A stretch of 64,000 bases of DNA. Source: Trileptium ribeirensis. Taxonomy: Eukaryota > Nematoda > Enoplea > Enoplida > Thoracostomopsidae. Numbering within the stretch: position 1 is the stretch's first letter; each line of letters opens with the position of its first letter. Position numbers and translations under genes: made by a program. The notes beneath the pieces are model-generated. The model ran no database searches, was not told where the DNA came from, and saw only the letters and a program-made list of their open reading frames with translations. Positions 1-11,955 of the stretch are shown piece after piece. The stretch is from contig JASANE010000823.1 of NCBI GenBank assembly GCA_030248225.1, positions 62,001-126,000 on the forward strand, written 5' to 3'.

Positions 1-1140
1 AGGAGGTTTGTCAAGAAACTTGTAAAAGTGTAGCAAGTCGGAGTGGAAAGTGAGACGTCCGACGACGGGCGTCAAGTCAACCTACATGGTGTAAAATCGT
101 GCTACAGCAAACTAAATTTCAATGGTCTGCTACATTTCGATCTGGGGAAAATAAAACCCCATACACTCGGTTCTCCTCCTGACTTACAGTATTCGGTCCG
201 GACAGCAATCGCTAGTCCTCTTCCGCGAGACGGAAGCTGTCTACGCGGGTCCTCCAACAATCGAATTTCATTCCACACGCGAACCAAAATGAAAAGAAAG
301 AAAGCACGGGAAAGTAAAAGTCGTTGCGAAATCAACTACAAAAGTCATGCGTCGGAGCCGGTCAGTAGAGTCGACCGAACTCCGCGCTGCCGAAGTCGAA
401 CTGATTCCAAGAGTCAACGCGGTAGTCGTCGCCTCAAAATTTTCGCCTGTATTTTAGGATGGCGATTTTGTCGTCATCCACTCGCAGATAATTTCTTGAC
501 GCCCTCTTTTTCGAGTTCAAACCCGGGTGCCCAATCGGAAAATTCTCCAAATTTTATTTTTGACAGGTATCGTAAACCCTGAAACCCCGTTAAAGAGAAG
601 CGGCTTCAATCGAAATCGCCGACATCAAATTTGAACCCTCCGAATACTCGGAGGTCAAACATCTGCAGATTTAATCCGAATTTTCTTGAAAGTTCTAACC
701 CATTCCCATCTGTATTTTCAAATTCCTGTCAGTCAGCTTAAAATTCCTTACCCAAAAACCCATCAGTCAAATCGCTAAAACCCTTACCTAACTTAAATTG
801 TCCGTTATTCCCGACTGACCCACGAAAAGAGTTGGATCACACGTCAAATTTCAAATTTGAAACTGGACTTCTACCCATAGATTTGCTTGGAATAAGCTGA
901 GAATTTGTCCTCGTTTCGTGTCAATGTGGTCTTCATGTCCTCATTCATCAAATTTAGTTGGCTAACTCGTCGATTTAAGGCTAAGTTTCTATTGTTCGAC
1001 GAGTTAGCAGCCCCTTCCATCACTCACGTAAGCCTCCCAAAAGTCCATCTGGGGGCTAAATCTCACTATCGATTTCACAGGAGAACGTGCAAACATTGCA
1101 CGTTTACATATTGACTTATAAGATAAAGCCAAACATTCCT
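1..1140. other. Upstream intergenic sequence, no gene recognised
   Basis: This stretch looks more mixed in base composition than most of the window. One open frame runs from 43 to 582 on the + strand (179 codons from a GTG). Its translation is basic and Ser/Arg-rich, shows no domain I recognise, has no ATG, and has an overlapping open frame on the other strand. I regard it as a chance frame. No RNA gene or mobile-element terminus was recognised. Confidence 0.4.
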
Positions 1141-1424
1141 AACTGACGTTTTCTCAGATATCGGGATATGGTGTCGCAAAAACGTCCCTAAGGAGGGAAC
1201 CGATGGCGGGAATGAGCTGATTTTGCGGTTGGGGCGCAGCACATTCCCTTGTACCCATAACCATCAAGAGGGCCCTAGTCGGGGGCCTCAGAAACGCACG
1301 GGAGGGCCTTAAACATACCCTCGTCCTGCCTAATCATGTATGTCCAGTTCGTCCGTAAAACTTATAAATTTAGTGCAATTTTGTATGTACTGTCCTCGTT
1401 CGTCCTGTTTTTGTCATGTCCTTA

Positions 1425-1660
1425 TATATAAGTCCATATATATATATATCTATATTTATACATACACACATACATATAAATACACACAAATACTCATGAA
1501 CACATACACATAATACACACGAGATACACGGGCGACATGAGCGACAGAAAGGTCGCTCAAGTTCGTAACGGAAACACATAAACAACAACAACAACAACAA
1601 CGACCACAACAATAGCAACAACAACAACAACCACAACACAACCACGACGACAGCAGCGAC
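1425..1660. repeat. Simple-sequence tract: AT dinucleotide, AC-rich and (ACA)n
   Basis: A TATA-type dinucleotide run near 1435-1460 is followed by ATAC/CACA-rich sequence to about 1520. An ACA/ACAACG trinucleotide run then extends from about 1577 to 1640. Read on the minus strand, this tract produces long Leu/Val/Cys open frames (1370-2007) that are low-complexity artefacts. It is an ordinary microsatellite cluster. Confidence 0.85.
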
Positions 1661-1884
1661 AACCGACCAAAGAAGTCGGTTAGAGAGAGGAGAGAAAAGA
1701 AAATGAGGACACGGAGAGGAAAAGAAGGGGCACGGGAAGGGAAGCGGGGCAAAGAAAACCCCTGAGATTTTCGTGCGGCTGGGTGAAATTCGGTCCCAGG
1801 ACGAAGAACGGGGTCGAATGATACCAAACACGAGGGGGGTAGGCGTAGTGGTGGGTCGGGACCCATTTTTGGGTTCCGACATAT

Positions 1885-2640
1885 ATAAGTGTACAGGGTT
1901 TCGGCGGGCTTTCCCGCACTCACGCTTGGGCAGGACGACGCCCGCCGGGTATCGTTGAACTCGCCTTGCGATTCAAACGAGGGGTGATTTCCCTGCCCAA
2001 AAGGCAACTGTTAGAGGGGCACAAAAATCATCTCAGATAGAGAGAGCTTCGATGCTGGTGGGGGCGCTTTCGTCGGCCGTCTCGGGTTAACGGGGAAACA
2101 GACGGAGACCCGCCGGGTATATTTGAGATGTCTCGGCATGGCGAATGCAATGAGGGGCAATTTGCCTATTTTCGAGTTAGGGATGAATTTTCGGGCGTTT
2201 TGTACCCACCTTTAGTCGAGTTTTCCAGACTAGGGGCACTTTAGCGTGTTATAGAGAGTTAGCAGGAAGTCGAACAGAGGCCCACCGTATATCGTTGTGC
2301 TCGCCAGAAACAGGCGATTGGAATGACAGGTCGCATGAGCGCATTTAGAATCAAGGATCAAATACGGGGTTCGTGCGAACTGACGGAATTTTATGTCGAA
2401 TTTTCATAGTACGTTATAAAACGGAAAAATAACTCCTATAATAGCGAAATGACTGATCAGGTCGAGACCCGCCTGGTCTCGTTAGATGTCTCACTGGGTA
2501 ATTTACTTAGAGACGCTCACAATTCCAATCAATGATTCGACGGTAAGAAGAGAGACCGGTTACGAGGGCGCTGGTCAGGCAATTTTGGGGGCGTTCAAGG
2601 TGCTATGTAAAGGGAGGATTTGTCCGGTGGGGGCGGAAAA
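1885..2640. repeat. Diverged tandem repeat, period about 165-185 bp, about four units
   Basis: The anchor GACCCGCCGGGTAT and its variants recurs near 1940, 2108, 2281 and 2465. Each anchor is followed by similar text (TCG/TTGA then CTCGCC or GATGTCTC) and a later GGGGGCG-type block. The units are strongly diverged, so this is an old tandem array. No open frame spans it. Confidence 0.55.
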
Positions 2641-5440
2641 ATAGAAGTACCGGGGCATGAAAATAAAGTAGCACACACATATATCTATATATCCATATAT
2701 ACCTAAGTCATATCTACTCGGAACCATGGTCATCAGCCAAACCTAGCGTAAGTAAGGGCTGCTAGTTGAACTTTCACGTGTTTGTTCCCAAGAGATCTCA
2801 TGAAATCCTCCAGCGATTTGTAATATTTTGAGCTCTAAAAAGCTCTAAAAATTCTCTACCGGAAAGTACTCGGGACTTTCCGGGAAATCTCAGCCGTTGG
2901 ACGGTTACGGGCCGATTAACGAGCCCAATGTCCGTTGTTTCCGAACAATCGGAAGCTACCGTAACCCATTTGTTTCAGCTTATTTTCGCGACCATTAAAC
3001 TATAAAAGGCTTGAACCGGGTAAAACCGATACTCTTGGTTTTGATCACTTGTGCGGTAAGGGTCTGGCTCAATCGACCAGTGGCCTCCTATTCTCGGACG
3101 GTCATAAATTTGACGTTTTAATGAGGAAATAGGGGCTGGTAGTCGAGCTCCGTTCGGGTTTCTTATCTTGGCCAGTTAAGGACCCTCTTACATTTCTTGT
3201 CGTCCTGAGTTCACACAACTAACCTAAACCAGTTTCCTCCGAGCTCACCCGAGCTCGTCCAAATATACAAATATACGATAAATCAATGCAACGACAAAGG
3301 TTACACAAACGGCAAAAATATAACAGAGGCAACATGCATAACAGTACGCAACGCAATTATCGATCATCATGGCACCATGCAACACATGCAAATTTTGTTC
3401 CCTCAAGCTGTGTCTGGTTCGGTTTGAGGCGCGTTTAAGTAATTTTAACGCCGAAATTTTATAAAAGACACGTAACGGGCCGGAACGGTCCTGATACAAT
3501 TACATGCTATCGAATGCAATATTTCCATGCGCACGTGTGTATATGCTGACGATGTCGAGTAAGTGCACACATTTCTCAACGACGCATTATTGGCTTGTTA
3601 TTTGCTCATAACTTGTTGTTCAATTTTGAAAGTAAATATTATTCGGACTTAAGATTAATATATGATTGTTGTTTTGGTTTTAACCCCATAAAAATTTTGA
3701 GCAAAAGTTGATTCTGATTATTCTGATCGGCAGTTAAGTTGGTTATTTTCTAAACATTATCCTTCAGTATAGTTTCCGTAAGGTTCAGCGTAAAAGTCAT
3801 GGTTTGTGATATTTCAATTTTTGGTTTAAAGCGTCTAAGCTTAAAGTAAGCAGAGCCTCGGTGCGATAAAACGGCCTTGTTCTACGTTTGGAGAGTGTAC
3901 AATATTAAGCACAATTAATCAGGTATTAATATTGTTGCTAAGGATAAGGTTAGAAAAAGTTTTGAAAGGAGGAAATTAAAGAAAAGTTAAATTTTAATTT
4001 GGAGAGAAAATAAAATTTGGAATTGTTGAGAGTGTTAATGCAGTATCGGTATAATTTAGGAACTAAAAGAATTATTTTAAGGATAAATGCAAAAGAATTG
4101 AACTTTGAGTAATAGAATTTAATTATAGTGATTCTGAAGTATGAAAAATATGGTATTTTAAAGTTTTGAAAGGGGAAGCTTAGTAATTTAGAATTTTAAG
4201 AAGTTTAGGTCAATAAAGTAAGGAGTGCAAGTGTTGCTAAGTGCAACTAAAATTAATATGACCCCTTTGATTCTATTTTGCAATTTTTGTAAAAATTTAA
4301 GTTACTAAATGGTCCATATTCAGTTTAAAAAGCAATTATCTGTTCACGAACATCAAATCTGTTAGCGAACAAAGTTCTGTAGGATTTGCATTGGAAATGG
4401 TTTTGTTCGCCAACAATGACTGACGAACAACAGTGCAATGAACAATACTAATAGTAATAAGGTTTCATTTATAACACTACAGTTACACTAAATTTATTCA
4501 CGAACACAGACAAATCCTATTTCAAGGCTGTGAAATGTTACTGAACTGCCAATACTTGAGTCGAAATCTTTAGGTCTAGGCTCTAGGTTAACAATGAATG
4601 CAATTGAATTACGTATTTGTTCCGTAACAATGGATGTGGATTCCACATCGAGTTTTGCAAAATAGGATGGTTATTGGAACCATTTTAAATCTAATTGCGC
4701 GCAAATAAAACTAATAAGAAGCAACTAAATATTAATAAAACTAAACAATACTAAGCGTAACTAAAGTACACAGCATATAGCACAATCTTAACTAGACTTC
4801 GCTAAACCCATAATACATTACTTAACAACAATATATTTATATAATATACAACGTCGAGGCACTCTATACCAGCGTAGGAACGGTTACTCCTTTTCACTAC
4901 ACAATATGATATGTCAAATAATAGGGAAATATAAATACACTAGAGTATTAAGGTCGCACCCGGATGCGACTTCATATTGAAATTAAAAATATGTAGTAAA
5001 ATTTAGGACGTTTGAAGAACATTGGAAATTGAGAAAAAGGGTAATAATTTAGGTAGAGTTATAAATTTTTAAGAGGGAAAAAAGAATTTAAGTGAAAACA
5101 GTGCCAAAGATGAGAAGACTATGAAACGATTTATAATTAAAGAAAATTTGAAGGTTATGAAGATTTTGAACAAAAAGTAATTTATAGCAAAGGAAGATGA
5201 ATTTAGGATTAAAACGATGACTTAGAATTTAGTTTGAGATCGAAAATTAATTTTGAAGGATACTTTATTAATTTTTGTATAGCAATGTGCTTTAAATTAT
5301 ATTAATATTTATTTGTTAATAATATTCATAATATAAATATGGAGTAAAATCACTTAGCTTGGAACACATAGGCTATTCAAAACTACATAGCTAATCGAAA
5401 TGGGTTTAATTTCTAAACTTACGGGTTTACTAGTGTTAGG
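2640..5440. other. Non-coding sequence, no gene recognised
   Basis: A short TATATC/CATATA run lies near 2676-2705, and a TATA-like ACTATAAAAGG lies near 2999 with no ORF attached. From about 3650 the sequence becomes very AT-rich. A piece at about 4600-4685 around GGATGTGGATTCCACATC is repeated in opposite orientation near 59920-60000. I see no exon, RNA gene or complete transposon here. Confidence 0.4.
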
Positions 5441-5449
5441 GATTTACCA

Positions 5450-7030
5450 GGTTAACACGGGGTTTCCCGTACAAGCCCGCCCACAACCCGCGGAATTCCT
5501 AAAATTCCCGGGATAGTCACCAAATCCCTTATGATGACGCTCCCTCCCCTAGGCTTTATTTTTCTTTTCTATTTCCTTGTTTTCGTGCTAATTTGCATAA
5601 ATTAGCACTAATTGCTTAGGTTTAGATACATGTGTTAGCTCATCTAGTTTCCTAGTTAGTCAGTTTAGGCTCCACCTTGGTAGAGTTGGTGAGCTTTTCG
5701 CAGCAAACTGTCTTAGTTCTGCTTCCTTGCTTTAGCAAATAATTATCCAGAATACTGCGTTCAACCGTGAGCTTCAGAAAATATAAAAAGTAAAGCTTGC
5801 TCAACTAAATTCGAAGGATACGAAATCAAATTTGAGTAAAATCGTCGTGGTGCTTTTCTGGAACGAGTGGCTAAGAACATTCGCAGGTAACGAGGCATAG
5901 GTGGCTTAGTCAATGGTAAGGTGGCTTAAACCAAGCCTGCGTATAAATCGTTGTTGGCGTATTATACTAATTTCGAAGTAAAACTCTAATTGTGGCTGTT
6001 TTGATTTCATATCGGAACTTTACCTCTAGCTAATCGAAGTAGTTACGCCGCAATGCCAGATAGATTAAGCCATGGAGTAATAAAGCTAAACGTGCGCCGA
6101 GAAAAGATAAATTATTCCCACCGGCATACCACTGGCCACGCGTACGAACCTCACATGAGACAAGAGGAAAAATACTTATGGAACTATTTAAGGAAATGTT
6201 AAGGTACTTAAATGAACGTACGGCTTCAGCCATTGGGAAGACTTCGTACAAACCTCAAAAGAAGAAAAGTTACTAATACGCTAAATATCAGATAATTATT
6301 CAGAATAATAGTGCGCTCAACCCTGAGTTTGAGAAAACATAAAAAGCAAGGCTCATGCAATCAAAATTGAAGCGGCGCGAATCAAAATCTAAACGAAATT
6401 GCAACGGTGAATAGTTGAAGCGGGTGGCTCAAAGTATTCGAAAACCAGCCAGGCATAGGTGGCATACATTGTGGTGTTTGAAGCGGTTCAAAACTAACCC
6501 GGCGTGTAACTAGGTATTAACATATTATACTAATTTCAAATAAATATTCTAACTGTGGCTTTCTTGGTTTTATACTAAAACGGCCTATTGAGCAAATCGA
6601 AGTAGACACGCCGCAGCGCCATACGAGTCAAAGTATGCGCAGGCAAAATAAAGGGGCACCAACTAAAGGACCTGGCATAGTTTTCCGCCGGCATTCTACG
6701 GGCCACGTGTATGAACACTACAACTTCGAAAGACGAATCCCCTCACAATTTTAACTCTGATAGCCGTCATAAAAAATTAACCTTCCAACCCCCATCCCCA
6801 TCAAAAGACAACAAAATAACAGCTTGCAGGGGGAATTCCAGTCCAAACCCGCCCCAAAACCCCAAAATTTCGTAAAACCACAGGGTTCTCACCATTTCGT
6901 TTATTACACCCCTCCCTCCCTTTTGTGTCTTTGTTTTGGGTTTTGTTCCTTGTTTTCGTTTTCTTTCCTTTCTTTTACCTAATTTGCATAAACTGCAAAA
7001 TTTAAATTTTAATTTTCAGTTAGGATTGAA
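5450..7030 (+). repeat. Two large direct repeats (about 5450-6270 and 6285-7030) in circular-permuted order
   Basis: Block 5735-6250 (ATAATTATCCAGAATACTGC onwards, ending near CCACTGGCCACGCGTACGAA) is repeated at 6285-6720 (ATAATTATTCAGAATAATAG, ending CTACGGGCCACGTGTATGAA). The block 5450-5620 (CGCCCACAACCCGCGGAATT, then CTCCCTCCCCT and ATTTGCATAAA) recurs at 6830-7000 after the second copy. A third, partial copy of the first block lies at 8260-8650. The layout could be decayed LTR-like or tandemly duplicated non-coding sequence. No protein-coding remnant was seen between copies. Confidence 0.55.
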
Positions 7031-7559
7031 GCGTGCTGCAGTTGACGGCTTTAGTTTTGTGGCGTTTCTGCTACCGTAACTATGCGTTGAATTTAGTAAG
7101 GGTTTCGTAAAACTTTTTCGTTACGCGTAAAAGAATTACGCTGCAACTACCTACTACGTTTTAATTATTTTGATTTTAATTCGGGGAGCGACTACATAGC
7201 TACGCAGTAAAGAAGTAGCTTATTTCAAACGGTTTCTTCTATGGTTCCGACAAAGCAGCTTTGTGATCTACGATTTCTACATGTGTTTGCCTAAAGTTTA
7301 TTTCGTTTTTATGTTATGGGATTCATACGTAAAAAAACTATGCATACTTTAAGTCATGCGATCAGGATTATCAGTCTTTCGGATTTGTGTTTTTGGTTAA
7401 AGAACTACGTAATGTTCAGGCTCATCTTAGCTTAACAAGTGGGTACTTAAAAGCGTACTTAGCCATAATTTTAGTAATATTACAATTCCCAACTAAACAG
7501 TAGGGCTAAATAATCGATACTAATCTTATCGTAGTAGCAAATAGTAGTTAATAATATTT

Positions 7560-8175
7560 AAGAATTCGGCCCTAATGAGTCGAGTGAGAAAAATGCTCTG
7601 GAGAGTAGATTATGGATTTCACTGGTAGTAGCGTCACTTGTTAGGTGCGCCAGCCGTCCGGGGCGGCCTATCAAGTAATGTTAGTCTTGAGAAGACCAGA
7701 TGACTAAGGGGCGTGGAATAGGCTACCCCATGGAGCCAACTCCTTCCATATTATCAACTCGATCAGCCGTCTGGGGTCGAAATTCCTGAAAAAACAACTG
7801 TATAGTAACTCGCCACTGCTATACAGTTTTTATAATAGCATGGTTAGTAAGCCATCCGTGGACAGCTATATTATAACGGCTTATATTAGCGTAAACCTAA
7901 GAACTTAGACCAGGTAATTAAATAACCCCGCAGCTTGTCAGCCATCCGGGCGCCAGTTGTATGAACTCACAAGAGTTGTAATAAAGTATCAGCTAACTCA
8001 CCTTCTAACTACTAATCTACTATCTAACGCCGTGGTTAGCCGTCCGGGGGCTGCGGATTAAATAAGGTCGGTACTTAGCGTAATTCTAAGGATCTAAGTT
8101 GAGGTAATCACATCAGGTACTCGCACCGTCTTCAGCCGTCCGGGGGCGAAGGGTGAAAATCTCAAAAGAGGATTA
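7560..8175 (+). repeat. Tandem array of about 95-bp units containing AGCCGTCCGGGG
   Basis: The core AGCCGTCCGGGG (variants AGCCATCCGTGG, AGCCGTCTGGGG) occurs at about 7652, 7765, 7850, 7940, 8038 and 8134, so the period is about 90-115 bp. Between cores there are related strings such as AGCGTAATTCTAAGGATCTA and AACTCAAAAGAG. The spacing and sequence divergence rule out a CRISPR. A more diverged relative occupies 10660-11060. Confidence 0.7.
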
Positions 8176-8259
8176 CTAGAATTAGCGATACCTAAACCTT
8201 AAATAATAGAAAATAGATAATTCAGAGCCAAAAGAACTGAGAGAACTCTTCAAGAAAGA

Positions 8260-8650
8260 ATTAGCTGAAACTTTAGACGTCATTGTGGTGTAAAAGAACT
8301 AATTGCCGGTATTAAGTGTAGCCGAGTGATTTGCGTTGCTACAGAACTGTGCCTTACTATTATATCAATCTTTTAAATATACGTTTTCTTGGCGGCTTTG
8401 GTGCTCACTCACTGAAAATCAGAGTGGATCGAGCTAATCGCGCCGCTACGCTAAGAAGAATCATATAGTCGCTAAGGAATAGGCACACGCAAAAAAAGGT
8501 GACCACTTAGTTCCCGCTGACATACTACTGGCCACACCTCGCATGCCACAACTCCTGGTGACGAATTCCGTCCCAACATCCGATAGCCGTTATAAGAAAT
8601 TCCCATCCAACCTCTACCCCATCAAAAGAACATAAAATAACACAAACAAC
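8260..8650 (+). repeat. Third partial copy of the 5.7-6.8 kb direct repeat
   Basis: The order of landmarks matches the earlier copies: GTCATTGTGGTGT, a CTTGGCGGCTTTGG-type stretch, CGCCGCTACGC, a TACTGGCCACACC block, GATAGCCGTTATAAGAAATT and finally CCCCATCAAAAGAACATAAA. The same landmarks occur at 6467-6820. The copy carries no ORF. Confidence 0.5.
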
Positions 8651-8659
8651 ATAAAACTA

Positions 8660-9000
8660 TAACAAAAATTATTAATAAATTTATTTTGGGTGTATGGCCT
8701 ATTTTAACGGAGGACCTAGCTACTGCGATCCGAGCAATGGGAGATTGCCAAATGTTCAAAAGCACGAATTAGCGGTCACGTGATTGACGAAACCTGTTTA
8801 CCATTGGCCCAGAGGTTTCAATTATGATTTTAATTTGATTTCCGATGAGTTGTTGATTAGTTTTTGCTGTGTTCGCTCGTTAATTTACAACTCTTGACTT
8901 AGCTTGTTACATTACGTACCATTACGTACCATTTGACCCTCCGAATGGTACGAAAGCGTGGCAAATGATCCAGTTTGATAAGTCGATCAACATGTTCACT
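8660..9000. other. Non-coding sequence flanking the LINE
   Basis: A short direct repeat (ATTACGTACC twice) lies at about 8914-8935. Nothing else was recognised before the LINE 3' end. Confidence 0.4.
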
Positions 9001-9015
9001 TCGGAGGGAAGAAAC

Positions 9016-9036
9016 GCCCCGCCTGGGCGCGGGGCA
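9016..9036 (-). other. GC-rich hairpin in the LINE 3' tail
   Basis: The string GCCCCGC, a 6-nt spacer and GCGGGGC form a perfect 7-bp stem close to the 3' end of the element. Some LINE reverse transcriptases recognise 3' stem-loops on their RNA. That this hairpin does so is an inference. Confidence 0.5.
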
Positions 9037-9066
9037 GCATTGGGATTGAAACAAAATAATGATACA

Positions 9067-9930
9067 TTAAGCAGGCAAAACATTCGCGGAATGGAGCCTA
9101 CACTTGAACGATGACAGTGATGGTGAGTTAACCACGGAAAGGGGAAGAGAATTCCATAGCCGCACTGTACGATGAGTGAAGAAGTACTTCCTGACGTCCA
9201 GACGAGGAATATCTCTGGTCTCGAGTTTCAAATTATGTCCTCTAGTTCCGCCGTAGCCGCGTACATAATATTTGGACTCATCCATGGCATGTGTCATTTT
9301 GTAGATCAGAATTAAGTCACTTCGAATACGACGAGAATGGAGAGTTTGAAGGCCAAGGTATTCGAGACGAGCATCATAGCTCCAATGTCTGATCGAAGGA
9401 ATTAGTTTCGTGGCTAGTCGCTGAACCTTTTCAATCAAAACAACATCGCGTTCATAGTGTGGACACCACACGTTGACAGCATATTCTACATGGGGACGAA
9501 TCAGGGAGCGATACAGTTGAAGCCACACAAATTTCGACCAATAGCTCATTGTTCTCTTCAGCAGAAAGATCACCCGACTCGCCTTAGCAGCTACAGAGGC
9601 ACAGTGAGTAGAAAATTTCAGATTATTGGTGACAATGATGCCGAGATCCTTTTCCCTGCCAGTGACATTTAGAAGGTTGTCCTTTAGAGAATATGCAGCA
9701 CAAGGGTTATTAATCCCACAATGCATAACTTTGCACTTGTCTTCGTTGAGCATCAAACTCCATTCAATGCAATATTGAGATAAACTGTCTAGATCAAGCT
9801 GAAAGGAATCAAAATCTAACTCAGGGTTGTAGCGCAGCACACGTCGGGCAAGTCTAAGTAGCAAAGTTGAGGAAATCAAGTAACTGGGTAGTGGTGGAAC
9901 GTTTAGACCTAAAGCCGTGCTGAGTATCAT
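9067..9930 (-). pseudogene. LINE reverse transcriptase, thumb and C-terminal fragment
   Basis: Recognisable blocks are FQLDLDSLSQYCIEWSLMLN (thumb start), EKDLGIIVTNNLKFSTHC, SLIRPHVEYAVNVWCPHY, RLATKLIPSIRHWSYDARLE and SRRIRSDLILIYKMTHAMD, and the C-terminus reads NSLPLSVVNSPSLSSFKCRL. The catalytic palm with the FADD/YADD box is missing: the text jumps from the fingers to the region just after it. The first 30 or so codons of this frame are shadow of the fingers fragment. Reverse transcription by this copy is impossible. Confidence 0.9.
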
Positions 9931-10201
9931 AGATCAGTTCGTTTTCTGACATAAAATCGTATAAACTGTCCCTAACAATCGATTCAAGTACTTTACTCAC
10001 TGACGACGTAAGGCTTATCGGGCGATAGTTGCAACATTCGTTTCGTTCGCCAGACCCTTTGAAAATTGGGACAACCTTTGCATCTCGCCACTGAGATGCA
10101 AAGGTTCCAGATTGTAGAGATAGTTGGAAGAGTTTCGCCAGCGGTTCAGCCATGACTTCCCTACAATTCAGAAGGAAGTTGTTTGGAACACAAAGACTCA
10201 A
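9854..10201 (-). pseudogene. LINE reverse transcriptase, N-terminal fingers fragment
   Basis: The translation contains hallmarks of the RT region before the palm: WRDAKVVPIFKGSGERNECC, NYRPISLTSSVSKVLESIV and QHGFRSKRSTTTQLLDFLNF. In intact elements this is followed by the LDFSKAFD-type block with the first catalytic aspartate. Here the frame stops immediately after LDFLNFAT and resumes in another frame far into the domain. The fragment therefore ends at an internal deletion. It is non-functional. Confidence 0.9.
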
Positions 10202-10205
10202 AGAC

Positions 10206-10660
10206 TTTGGTATATGCTACTCTCAAAGAATTGCGTGATATTTATGATTTTGTCTATAGCATGTTGATTTCTTATTTTATGGTTAACACGCAAACAATTG
10301 CGTGATAGGAATTTTACTGAAACGGGAATACGTGAAGGAATTGCGTAGGAACTTCATGATTTTGGCTTATGATATTGGTTTCCAGTATTGTCGAGTTGGG
10401 TTCCAAGTAACTTAACGTCGCAACCGATAATATATTTCGATGAGTACTTTACAAAATTATTAGATAATTAGTAATATTATTATCCCACCAAACTAGGTGT
10501 TCGGGCATTAAGAACTAAGCCATAGGGTCTGTATAGGTACAAATAATCATTAGCATAGTAATATCAATCGTCATCCCTATATGGAGTGAGTAATCTCTAT
10601 CGTGAGCTTAGTACAGGGGTTAACTTCGTGAGTAAACCCAGAGCGAGTAATGGGCGTGGA
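10206..10660. other. Non-coding sequence, no gene recognised
   Basis: AT-rich sequence with short internal repeats, such as AATTGCGTGATA and AATTGCGTAGGA around 10226-10350. No domain or RNA gene was seen. Confidence 0.4.
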
Positions 10661-11060
10661 TTAGGACTATCGTTCTTGATACCCCTTCTTTCCTCCTAAC
10701 CACATGTGTCGCACGCCTTCCAGGTGCTTGAGGATTGAGAGAGAAAAACTTTCAACTGGGGCGGTGTTCGTTCTAACCACCCAGTCTTAAATAATGCAGT
10801 GCGCATGCCTTCCCGGTGTAACTAGTGCAACATAAAAGACGATTACTGTTAATCTAGGAGCTAGGTTCAGGTATTCAGATAATGGTAGGGGTCGCAGCCT
10901 TCCAGGGCGTCCTTATGAAACTCAAACGCGCATTAATAAATTGTAAGGGCTATTACTAGTGTAAATCTAAGGCTTAGGTTTAGGTATATAAATAATCGTA
11001 CGGTCGCAGCTTGCCGTCTTGTCCGTATCAACCTCAAAAGCGGAAATTCATAAATACTAA
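10660..11060 (+). repeat. Diverged tandem repeat related to the 7.6-8.2 kb array
   Basis: GCCTTCCAGG-type cores recur at about 10715, 10805, 10893 and (as AGCTTGCCGTC) 11008. They are linked by similar strings such as AATCTAGGAGCTAGGTTCAG and AATCTAAGGCTTAGGTTTAG. The local phrase GGGCGTGGATTAGG near 10652 matches GGGCGTGGAATAGG near 7709. The LINE at 9.0-10.2 kb sits between the two arrays. Confidence 0.55.
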
Positions 11061-11883
11061 ATAACCTAAATCCTAAACTTAATAGGAAAAAGAAAAGCCA
11101 GTAGCGTCGTACTTGTACTAGAGCTGAGTTACAATTAAAACAGCACAACATCATCCTTATTTTAGATCACATGACGCCATTCAAAAAATCGATTTTAACC
11201 CAACTGTTTAGTGTTAATAATGACAATAACAGCACATCATATACAGCTCTGTAAAATTATCCAAAATCTCATCAATATAGCTGAAGTGTTTGTGTGTGGA
11301 AATATGGTTGCTTTCGGTAATTTCGGGTCTCAAGCGCACATAAAACACCTCTTGTCCAAAATAAAGGATTTTAAACGAGCCTTGTAGAAAATCATTATAA
11401 AACAAGATTGATAAAATCTTATAGATCTTTGTTGATCTGCAAAATTAGCTTTTGGTGGTTTAGATATCTCCAACATTTGTCGAGCTAGAATCCAAAACAT
11501 GTTTTCCTTCCAACATAACACGACCGCATTTACCCAGTTTTGGGGTAGGATGGTGGAATAGGTTTTTGCATCTAACTAAAGACGCAAATAGAAATTTTAA
11601 TCTTTCGAAAGAGCTATTGGGTAAGCCGTTCCTCTCAGTCAAAGTTGAATTATGTGTGTCACCCACAAAATCCCAGAAACAAACACAGTCAAAATTAATC
11701 ATTATGGCCACTGAGATTCTTTCGCTACGATCGTCTCAGTCGCTATATTGAATATGCATTTGTTGTCGCCAGACAATATTCAGGGTAACATTTTGACAAG
11801 TTCACAAATATTCAGCCAACCAGATATTTATACATGGAACTGTGTTGATCACCGCAGCTCAAGTACTATTAATTTTTCTTTAG

Positions 11884-11955
11884 ATTCTTGCAAGCATCGT
11901 GATAAACGCATTTGGAAAATACAGAATTGCGGCGATGGAGTGCAATGGTGTTGCG
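11884..11955 (+). CDS. Possible orphan exon, cysteine-rich, gene unknown
   Basis: A TTTCTTTAG acceptor-like string is followed by an open stretch reading SCKHRDKRIWKIQNCGDGVQ then WCC, and a good donor (GCG followed by GTAAGT). The frame is also open upstream to about 11748. The cysteine spacing looks like a small extracellular module, but I cannot assign a family. I see no convincing partner exon nearby. It may be chance. If real it would belong to a neighbouring gene or an alternative 5' part. Confidence 0.2.

Larger units (their letters stand above)
9001..10205 (-). mobile_element. Non-LTR retrotransposon (CR1/Jockey-group LINE), 5'-truncated and internally deleted
   Basis: Two overlapping minus-strand frames carry reverse-transcriptase sequence. 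The 3' end at about 9001-9066 holds a GC-rich untranslated tail. The copy begins inside the RT fingers region near 10205, so the endonuclease and ORF1 are absent. It lies upstream of the Prp28 gene, outside the coding exons. The C-terminal part resembles that of a second LINE at 24.0-25.8 kb, for example ATKLIPSIRH here and ATKLIPYIRH there. That suggests two copies of related families. Confidence 0.9.

Noticed and set aside
43..582. 179-codon open frame on the + strand
   Set aside because: Starts with GTG, no ATG, no recognisable domain, overlapped by an open frame on the other strand; probably chance in less AT-rich sequence.
1370..2007. Long overlapping minus-strand frames rich in Leu, Val and Cys
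   Set aside because: They are translations of the ACA and AC/AT microsatellites, not a membrane protein.
7560..8175. Regularly spaced AGCCGTCCGGGG cores as a CRISPR-like array
   Set aside because: Cores are short, diverged and unevenly spaced, the inter-core sequence is itself repeated, and the DNA is eukaryotic.
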